DNA of 46,729 nucleotides, taken from Blautia sp. (GTDB taxonomy: Bacteria; Bacillota; Clostridia; Lachnospirales; Lachnospiraceae). A program made the position numbers and the translations under genes. Below, piece after piece: positions 40,560 through 46,729 of the stretch. The notes under the pieces were generated by a model. It did no database searches, was not told the DNA's origin, and worked only from the letters and a program-made list of their open reading frames with translations. Numbering within the stretch: position 1 is the first letter of the stretch; each line of letters opens with the position of its first letter. Location: contig JALFGN010000045.1 in assembly GCA_022777285.1 (NCBI GenBank), positions 1-46,729 on the forward strand, written 5' to 3'.

Positions 40560-43478
40560 ATGAGAAAAGAAAATGTTCCTGCTTATGAGCAGATTATGGA
40601 ACAGGAAATTCCGGATATACATGCGAAAGGTTCTTTATGGAAGCATAAAAAAAGTGGTGCCAGAGTGATGATTCTGGAAAATGAAGATGAAAATAAAGTA
40701 TTTAACATTGCGTTCCGTACACCGCCTGCAGACAGCACAGGGGTGGCACATATTCTGGAACACAGTGTGCTTTGCGGTTCCAGAGAATTTCCTTTAAAGG
40801 ATCCTTTTGTGGAACTCGTCAAAGGATCCATGAATACGTTTTTGAATGCAATGACTTATCCGGATAAAACCATGTATCCGGTAGCAAGCTGCAATGAAAC
40901 AGATTTTAAAAATCTCATGCATGTATATCTGGATGCAGTATTTTTTCCGAATATCTATGAAAAGGAAGAAATTTTCAGACAGGAAGGCTGGCATTATGAG
41001 ATGCAGAAACCGGAGGGCCCTCTTACTTTAAATGGAGTGGTCTACAATGAAATGAAGGGTGCTTTTTCTTCACCGGAAGAAGTCCTGGACAGAGAAATAT
41101 TTAATTCCCTGTTTCCGGATACCCCCTATGGCGTAGAGTCCGGAGGAGATCCTTCTGTGATTCCGGAGCTGAAATATTCTCAGTTCCTTGATTTTCACAG
41201 CCGCTACTATCATCCCGCCAACAGTTACATTTATCTGTATGGAAATATGGATATGGAAGAACGTCTCAACTGGATGGATGAGAAATATCTTTCCAAATAT
41301 GATGCGATTCCTGTAGATTCTGCGATAGCGAAGCAAAAACCGTTTGACGAGGTAAAAGAAATCAGCATGGAATATCCGGTATCGGAAAGTGAACCGGAGG
41401 AAGAAAATTCCTATTTATCCTATAATATTGTAACCGGTGACAGTTTGGACGTGGAACAAAGTACAGCATTTGAAATTCTGGACTATACGCTTCTTTCTGC
41501 AGCAGGTGCGCCATTAAAACAGGCTCTTCTGGATGCAGGTATGGGCAAAGATATTATGGGTTCTTATGAAGATGGTATTTATCAGCCGTTCTTTTCAATC
41601 GTAGCAAAGAATGCGAGACCGGAAAACAAGGATGCGTTTGTGAAATTGATTCGGGATACATTAAGTGAAATTGCAGAAAAAGGAATTGACAGAAAGGCTA
41701 TTGCGGCAGGGATTAATTATCTGGAGTTCCGTTTCCGGGAAGCAGATTATTCTTCTTTCCCGAAAGGATTGATGTACGGAATTGATGTGTTTGACAGCTG
41801 GCTCTATGACGATCAAAGACCGTTTGATTATTTGTGCAGACTGGAAATCTTTGAAAGGCTTAAGAAAAAAACAGATACTGGATATTTTGAAGACTTGATT
41901 AAAAAATATCTTCTGAATAATACCCATGCATCCATCGTGACAGTCAACCCGAGAAAAGGATTGGCGGCAAGAAGAGAAAAAGCATTGGAAGAAAAACTGG
42001 AGGCATATCGGCAGTCTCTGTCAGAAGAAGAACAGAAAAAAATCATGGAAGATACGGTTCATCTGAAAGAATATCAGGATGAACCGGAAACAAAGGAAGC
42101 ACTTGCCAGCATACCTATGCTGGAGAGAAAAGATCTGGGCACCGAGACCGTGAAGATTTATAATACACCGGAAAGACTTGAGGATACGCTGGTGCTCCAT
42201 CATAATCTGAATACGAATGGAATCTGTTATCTGACACTTCTCTTTGAATTGAAGAAAGTGCCGGAAGCATTGCTTCCTTATGTGGGAATCTTAAAGTCCG
42301 TTCTGGAGTACGTCGATACAAAACATTATAAATATGGAGAATTGTTTAATGAAATCAATGCAAACAGTGGTGGAATCCTGTTTGGCGTTCAGGCATTTGC
42401 AGATGCAAAGAATAACCAGAATGCAAGACCTATGTTGGGAATCAAGGCAAAAACTCTGTATGATAAAATTCCTTTTGTATTTGAAATGATTCAGGAAATT
42501 CTTTTTACCTCCAGGCTGGATGATGAAAAACGTTTGTATGAAATTATTGCGAGAATGAAATCACGACTGCAGATGAGCCTTTCCCAGGCAGGTCACAGTA
42601 CGGCAGTTATGCGGGCATTGTCTTATTTCTCTGCAAATGCTTTTTTCCAGGAGCGTACAGCAGGGATTGATTTTTATGGGTTGCTGGACGACATAGAGAC
42701 ACATTTCCAGGAAAGAAAGGAAGGATTGATTAAAAATCTGCAGACACTTATGGGGATGATTTTCCGTCCGGAAAACCTGATGGTAAGCTGTACAGCAGAT
42801 GAGGAAGGGTATGCGCTGGCAAGAAAAGAAATTCTTCCGTTTAAACAGGGACTTTATACAGAAGAAATGGCGGATGTAACATTTAAACCGGTTTATGAAA
42901 TCAAAAATGAAGCTTTTCAGACTTCCGGACAGGTTCAATATGTTGCGACAGCAGGAAATTTCCGGGAAGCAGGATATGAGTATACCGGTTGCCTCAGAAT
43001 TCTTAAAGTCATGCTCAGCTATGAATATCTTTGGATGAATATCCGTGTAAAAGGCGGGGCATACGGCTGTATGAGCAATTTCAGAAGGAGCGGAGACAGT
43101 TATCTGGTATCTTACAGAGATCCGAATCTTGCAAAAACCTTTGAAACTTTTGCAGGCACAGCAGATTTTATCCGCAATTTCCAGGCAGATGAAAGAGAAA
43201 TGACAAAATATGTAATCGGAACAATCAGTGAACTGGATACACCGATGACACCATCTGCCAAAGGATCCATGTCTCTGGATGCCTGGTTCAGCCACGTTAC
43301 AGAGGAAGATCTGAAAAAAGAAAGAATGGAAATTCTGCAGGCATCTGTGGAAGATATTCGCGGGCTGGCAGATATTGTAGATTCTGTTGTAAAACAGAAC
43401 CGGATCTGCGTGGTTGGCAGTGAAGAGAAAATTCAGCAGGAAAAAGAGTTCTTTAAGACAATCAAACATCTGCTGTAA
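40560..43478 (+). CDS. M16C-family zinc metallopeptidase (presequence-protease-like)
   Basis: Cytoplasmic insulinase-type peptidase of 972 residues, related to mitochondrial PreP/Cym1 and bacterial M16C enzymes that degrade short unstructured peptides inside a closed chamber. The inverted zinc motif is His64-x2-Glu67-His68 in HILEHSVLCGS, with the distal Glu probably in the following MKGAFSSPEEV region. Four M16 domains in two halves are joined by a helical hairpin around residues 480-520 (EKLEAYRQSLSEEEQKKIMEDTVHL). No signal peptide is seen. GGAGGTTATCA is the ribosome site. It is followed 16 bases later by era. Confidence 0.92.
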   Translation: MRKENVPAYEQIMEQEIPDIHAKGSLWKHKKSGARVMILENEDENKVFNIAFRTPPADSTGVAHILEHSVLCGSREFPLKDPFVELVKGSMNTFLNAMTYPDKTMYPVASCNETDFKNLMHVYLDAVFFPNIYEKEEIFRQEGWHYEMQKPEGPLTLNGVVYNEMKGAFSSPEEVLDREIFNSLFPDTPYGVESGGDPSVIPELKYSQFLDFHSRYYHPANSYIYLYGNMDMEERLNWMDEKYLSKYDAIPVDSAIAKQKPFDEVKEISMEYPVSESEPEEENSYLSYNIVTGDSLDVEQSTAFEILDYTLLSAAGAPLKQALLDAGMGKDIMGSYEDGIYQPFFSIVAKNARPENKDAFVKLIRDTLSEIAEKGIDRKAIAAGINYLEFRFREADYSSFPKGLMYGIDVFDSWLYDDQRPFDYLCRLEIFERLKKKTDTGYFEDLIKKYLLNNTHASIVTVNPRKGLAARREKALEEKLEAYRQSLSEEEQKKIMEDTVHLKEYQDEPETKEALASIPMLERKDLGTETVKIYNTPERLEDTLVLHHNLNTNGICYLTLLFELKKVPEALLPYVGILKSVLEYVDTKHYKYGELFNEINANSGGILFGVQAFADAKNNQNARPMLGIKAKTLYDKIPFVFEMIQEILFTSRLDDEKRLYEIIARMKSRLQMSLSQAGHSTAVMRALSYFSANAFFQERTAGIDFYGLLDDIETHFQERKEGLIKNLQTLMGMIFRPENLMVSCTADEEGYALARKEILPFKQGLYTEEMADVTFKPVYEIKNEAFQTSGQVQYVATAGNFREAGYEYTGCLRILKVMLSYEYLWMNIRVKGGAYGCMSNFRRSGDSYLVSYRDPNLAKTFETFAGTADFIRNFQADEREMTKYVIGTISELDTPMTPSAKGSMSLDAWFSHVTEEDLKKERMEILQASVEDIRGLADIVDSVVKQNRICVVGSEEKIQQEKEFFKTIKHLL

Positions 43479-43494
43479 GAGAAAAGGAGCGTAT

Positions 43495-44400
43495 ATGGAA
43501 AAAAATTATAAATCAGGATTTGTAGCAATTATCGGACGGCCGAATGTGGGAAAATCTACTTTGATGAATCATCTGATCGGTCAGAAAATTGCAATCACAT
43601 CCAGAAAACCACAGACAACCAGAAATAAAATTCAGACAGTTTATACCTGTGAAAAAGGTCAGATTGTATTTTTGGATACACCGGGAATTCATAAGGCGAA
43701 GAATAAACTGGGCGAATATATGGTAAATGTGGCAAACCGTACTTTTAAAGATGCAGATGTGATTTTATGGCTGGTAGAACCGGGCACCCATGTGGGACCC
43801 GGTGACCGGCATATAGCAGATCAGCTGAAAACCTGCAGACTTCCTGTAATCTTAGTCATTAATAAAGTAGATACCGTGAAGAAAGAAGAAATAATGGGAT
43901 TTATTGAGGCCTACAAAAATCTTCTGGATTTTGCAGAAATTGTGCCTGCGTCTGCTCTTCGGGCACAAAATCTGGATACAGTCATTGATAGTATTTTTCA
44001 ATATCTTCCGTATGGACCACAGTTTTATGATGAAGATACCGTTACCGATCAGCCGCAACGTCAGATTGTAGCTGAAATGATCCGGGAAAAAGCTTTGCGG
44101 ACTTTGGACGAAGAAATTCCTCATGGAATTGCAGTTACCATTGATAAAATGAAAGAACGTCCGGATGGAAAACTGGTAGATATTGAGGCAACCATTATCT
44201 GTGAAAGAGATTCTCATAAGGGGATCATCATAGGAAAACAGGGAGCTATGCTGAAGAAAATCGGAAGCGCTGCAAGATTCGAGATTGAGCGTATGCTGGA
44301 ACAGAAAGTAAATCTGAAATTATGGGTCAAAGTAAAGAAAGACTGGCGTGACAGTGATTATATGATTAAGAATTTTGGGTATGATAAAAAAGAACTATGA
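43495..44400 (+). CDS. era: GTPase Era
   Basis: Ribosome-assembly GTPase that binds 16S rRNA and helps 30S maturation; 301 residues. G1 is [10 protein letters not shown]3 is [14 protein letters not shown]4 is NKVD and the C-terminal KH domain contains the conserved [15 protein letters not shown] loop. AAAGGAGCG fixes the ATG at 43495; the in-frame ATG at 43414 lies inside the peptidase gene. The stop overlaps the recO start by ATGA, the usual era-recO arrangement in Firmicutes. Confidence 0.97.
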   Translation: MEKNYKSGFVAIIGRPNVGKSTLMNHLIGQKIAITSRKPQTTRNKIQTVYTCEKGQIVFLDTPGIHKAKNKLGEYMVNVANRTFKDADVILWLVEPGTHVGPGDRHIADQLKTCRLPVILVINKVDTVKKEEIMGFIEAYKNLLDFAEIVPASALRAQNLDTVIDSIFQYLPYGPQFYDEDTVTDQPQRQIVAEMIREKALRTLDEEIPHGIAVTIDKMKERPDGKLVDIEATIICERDSHKGIIIGKQGAMLKKIGSAARFEIERMLEQKVNLKLWVKVKKDWRDSDYMIKNFGYDKKEL

Positions 44401-45152
44401 CAGAGACAATACAGGTAACCGGTATGGTAATCAAAGCGGCTCCGGTAGGGGATTTTGACAAACGTCTGGTGATTCTTACAAGAGAGCGGGGAAAAATAGC
44501 AGTGTTTGCGAAAGGGGCCAGAAGACAGAACAGTTCCCTTCTGGCAGCGGCAAATCCTTTTGTTTTCGGAACTTTTTCTATCTATGAGGGGCGTAGCAGC
44601 AGTCAGTTGAAATCTGCATCAGTAAAAGAATATTTTACAGAGCTTGCCTCGATACAACCGGGAATTTATTATGGATTTTATTTTCTGGAACTTGCAGATT
44701 TTTTTGCACAGGAATATACGGATGAGAAAGATATGCTGAATCTGCTGTATATTACTATGAAAACATTGGTCAGAGGAAAACTTGACAATCATTTGATCCG
44801 GTGTATCTTTGAATTGCGTACTATGGTGATTAACGGAGAATATCCCAATATGTTTTCCTGTATGCAATGCCGGAAAGAAGAGAGACTGGTATGGTTTTCA
44901 GCAGAACACTCCGGTATGTTGTGTGAGAAATGCGGAGAGAAAAATCATAAAACAGGTATCCGTATGGATACATCCACACTCTATACCATACAGTATATTA
45001 TAACAGCAGGGGTGGAAAAACTGTATTCTTTTACAGTCAGTCCACAGGTCCTTCACACCCTTGAGAAAGTTATGAAACTCTATCTGGGAAAATACATAGA
45101 CAGACCATTAAAGAGCCTGCAGATCCTGGAAGTGGTGGAACCGGAGCAATAA
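44397..45152 (+). CDS. recO: DNA repair protein RecO
   Basis: Recombination mediator of 251 residues that loads RecA with RecR and RecF. The N-terminal OB fold starts [37 protein letters not shown]; a helical domain follows and a zinc-binding set CMQCRK...CEKCGEK lies at about residues 155-185. It overlaps the era stop by four bases and is therefore translationally coupled. Confidence 0.95.
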   Translation: MTETIQVTGMVIKAAPVGDFDKRLVILTRERGKIAVFAKGARRQNSSLLAAANPFVFGTFSIYEGRSSSQLKSASVKEYFTELASIQPGIYYGFYFLELADFFAQEYTDEKDMLNLLYITMKTLVRGKLDNHLIRCIFELRTMVINGEYPNMFSCMQCRKEERLVWFSAEHSGMLCEKCGEKNHKTGIRMDTSTLYTIQYIITAGVEKLYSFTVSPQVLHTLEKVMKLYLGKYIDRPLKSLQILEVVEPEQ

Positions 45153-45155
45153 CGC

Positions 45156-45184
45156 TTTACAAGAAACAGATTTGCGGTTATAAT
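45156..45184 (+). promoter_or_regulatory. Promoter of glycyl-tRNA synthetase
   Basis: TTTACA (45156-45161), a 17-bp spacer and a perfect TATAAT (45179-45184) begin directly after recO, giving a leader of about 33 bases. There is no room for a T-box. Confidence 0.7.
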
Positions 45185-45223
45185 AACAGGAAAAAACAGA
45201 CGAAAGTCAAGGAGATTATTACA

Positions 45224-46618
45224 ATGGAAAAAACAATGGAAAAAATAGTGGCGCTTGCCAAATCCAGAGGATTTGTATATCCAGGTTCAGAAATCTACGG
45301 CGGTCTTGCCAATACATGGGATTACGGTAACCTTGGAGTTGAATTAAAAAATAACGTAAAAAAAGCGTGGTGGAAAAAATTTATTCAGGAAAGCCCGTTT
45401 AATGTAGGAGTAGATTGTGCCATCCTGATGAATCCGCAGACATGGGTCGCATCTGGACATCTTGGCGGATTTTCGGATCCTCTGATGGATTGTAAAGAGT
45501 GCCATGAACGTTTTCGTGCAGATAAGATCATCGAAGATTTCTGTGCAGAGAATGGAATTGCACTGGAAGGCAGTGTAGATGCATGGACACAGGAACAGAT
45601 GAAAGCCTTTATTGAAGAACACCAGATTCCATGTCCTACCTGCGGAAAACATAATTTCACAGATATCCGTCAGTTTAATTTGATGTTCAAAACTTTCCAG
45701 GGTGTTACAGAAGATGCAAAAAACACAGTATATCTGAGACCGGAAACAGCACAGGGTATTTTTGTTAATTTTAAGAATGTGCAGAGAACATCAAGAAAGA
45801 AACTTCCATTTGGTATCGGACAGATTGGTAAATCTTTCCGTAATGAAATCACACCAGGGAACTTTACTTTCCGTACACGTGAGTTTGAGCAGATGGAACT
45901 GGAATTCTTCTGTAAACCGGATACAGACCTGGAATGGTTTGCATACTGGAAACAGTTCTGCCTTGACTGGCTGTATAGTCTTGGCTTGAAGGATGAAGAG
46001 GTACGTTATCGCGATCATGATCAGGAAGAACTGAGTTTCTACAGCAAAGCGACTACAGATGTGGAATTCCTCTTCCCGTTTGGATGGGGTGAACTGTGGG
46101 GAATTGCAGACAGAACCGATTATGACCTGACACAGCATCAGAATGTATCCGGTCAGGATATGACTTATTTTGATGATGAAACAAACGAAAAATATATTCC
46201 TTATGTAATTGAACCTTCCCTTGGAGCAGACCGTATGGTACTGGCATTTCTGTGCAGCGCTTACGATGAAGAAGTTCTGGATGCGGAAAAGAAGGATGTA
46301 CGTACGGTTCTTCATTTCCATCCGGCCCTGGCACCGGTAAAAATCGGTGTACTTCCGTTGTCAAAGAAACTGAACGAGGGCGCTCTGAAGGTATTTGGAG
46401 AACTTTCAAAACTGTATAACTGTGAATTTGATGACAGAGGAAACATCGGTAAACGTTATCGTCGTCAGGATGAAATCGGAACACCATTCTGTGTTACTTA
46501 CGATTTTGAATCAGAAAATGACGGAGCTGTTACAGTACGTGACCGTGATACCATGGAACAGGAAAGAATTAAAATCGAAGATCTGAAGGCTTATTTTGAA
46601 AAGAAATTTGAGTTTTAA
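45224..46618 (+). CDS. glyS: Glycyl-tRNA synthetase (single-chain alpha2 type)
   Basis: Class II synthetase charging tRNA-Gly, 464 residues, of the homodimeric form (not the GlyQ/GlyS two-subunit form). Motif 1 lies near [20 protein letters not shown], a CKECHERF...CPTCGK zinc-like insertion follows, motif 2 is [25 protein letters not shown], and motif 3 is [14 protein letters not shown]. The C-terminal anticodon-binding domain begins near [16 protein letters not shown] and includes [24 protein letters not shown] precedes the ATG. It is followed by a strong terminator. Confidence 0.97.
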   Translation: MEKTMEKIVALAKSRGFVYPGSEIYGGLANTWDYGNLGVELKNNVKKAWWKKFIQESPFNVGVDCAILMNPQTWVASGHLGGFSDPLMDCKECHERFRADKIIEDFCAENGIALEGSVDAWTQEQMKAFIEEHQIPCPTCGKHNFTDIRQFNLMFKTFQGVTEDAKNTVYLRPETAQGIFVNFKNVQRTSRKKLPFGIGQIGKSFRNEITPGNFTFRTREFEQMELEFFCKPDTDLEWFAYWKQFCLDWLYSLGLKDEEVRYRDHDQEELSFYSKATTDVEFLFPFGWGELWGIADRTDYDLTQHQNVSGQDMTYFDDETNEKYIPYVIEPSLGADRMVLAFLCSAYDEEVLDAEKKDVRTVLHFHPALAPVKIGVLPLSKKLNEGALKVFGELSKLYNCEFDDRGNIGKRYRRQDEIGTPFCVTYDFESENDGAVTVRDRDTMEQERIKIEDLKAYFEKKFEF

Positions 46619-46620
46619 TT

Positions 46621-46672
46621 AAAAAAACTGTCACACAAACCGCTGAAAAGCTGTAAGTGTGACAGTTTTTTT
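46621..46672. terminator. Bidirectional terminator after glycyl-tRNA synthetase
   Basis: A7-CTGTCACAC (46621-46636) pairs with GTGTGACAG-T7 (46657-46672), 16 bp in total, around a 20-base apical region with a small inner stem. It serves convergent genes. Confidence 0.88.
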
Positions 46673-46690
46673 GCTTTTTCTGTATAGATA

Positions 46691-46729
46691 TTATTCGATT
46701 ACCAGAATATCTGCAAATCCGGTCATTTC
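46691..46729 (-). CDS. C-terminal end of a gene entering from the right edge
   Basis: On the reverse strand the last 39 bases read as an open frame, EMTGFADILVIE, followed by TAA (46693-46691). The convergent terminator just to the left supports a real gene end here. Only 12 residues are visible, so no family can be named. Confidence 0.5.
   Translation of the reverse strand, partial: EMTGFADILVIE

Noticed and set aside
45153-45223. T-box riboswitch before glycyl-tRNA synthetase
   Set aside because: Only 71 bases separate recO and the gene and a promoter occupies 45156-45184, leaving no room for a T-box.
1-46729. CRISPR array, prophage or insertion sequence
   Set aside because: No regularly spaced direct repeats, transposase, integrase or phage structural genes were seen on reading the whole window.

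Overview
The window looks like a chromosomal segment of a low-to-mid GC, anaerobic, Gram-positive gut Firmicute, most likely a Lachnospiraceae member (Blautia/Dorea-like). This is inferred from the DUF5688-type protein, the single-chain pyruvate:ferredoxin oxidoreductase, strong AGGAGG ribosome binding sites, the gene content and the codon use. No phage, insertion sequence, CRISPR array or rRNA was seen. Nearly all of the DNA is coding, and most gaps contain a recognisable promoter or terminator.

Layout. 1-9.0 kb: a complete peptide-type ABC importer (lipoprotein, two permeases, two ATPases) ending in a hairpin, then an M20 amidohydrolase, an AlaA-type alanine aminotransferase and a MATE exporter. 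This is a plausible peptide or N-acyl-amino-acid uptake and breakdown set. 9.0-10.7 kb: a GH13 alpha-glucosidase with a small ORF overlapping its start. 10.8-15.3 kb: a MarR regulator with its own operator, followed by a heterodimeric ABC exporter. 15.3-18.8 kb: a tyrosine-rich leader peptide and attenuator in front of DAHP synthase, then topoisomerase III. 18.9-21.9 kb: a reverse-strand CadC-like ArsR regulator, then citrate synthase, a YqeG phosphatase and EF-P. 22.0-26.0 kb: DUF5688 protein (reverse), tRNA-Arg(CCG), an SH3 protein, and a wall-binding polysaccharide deacetylase (reverse). 26.1-32.9 kb: rluF, ligA, cls, metAA and a purine permease, apparently one co-directional run. 33.0-34.6 kb: an ABC-F ATPase (reverse). 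34.7-39.6 kb: CcdA, an Rrf2 regulator with a three-cysteine cluster, and nifJ. 39.7-46.6 kb: a phosphoribosyltransferase-like protein, an M16C peptidase, era, recO and glycyl-tRNA synthetase. A reverse gene enters at the right edge.

The most striking element is at 15358-15600. A TTGACA/TATGAT promoter drives a 36-codon leader peptide carrying six tyrosines in nine residues, followed by a strong terminator directly before the DAHP synthase ribosome binding site. Two alternative pairings upstream of the terminator can be drawn by hand. This is the architecture of tyrosine-sensing transcription attenuation. Other points of interest are a 20-bp dyad filling the nifJ promoter spacer just downstream of an Rrf2 gene, a 14-bp palindrome at the MarR promoter, a phosphoribosyltransferase-like protein lacking the acidic pair of its PRPP motif, a perfect 24-bp inverted repeat at 40.4 kb, and two well-initiated small ORFs.
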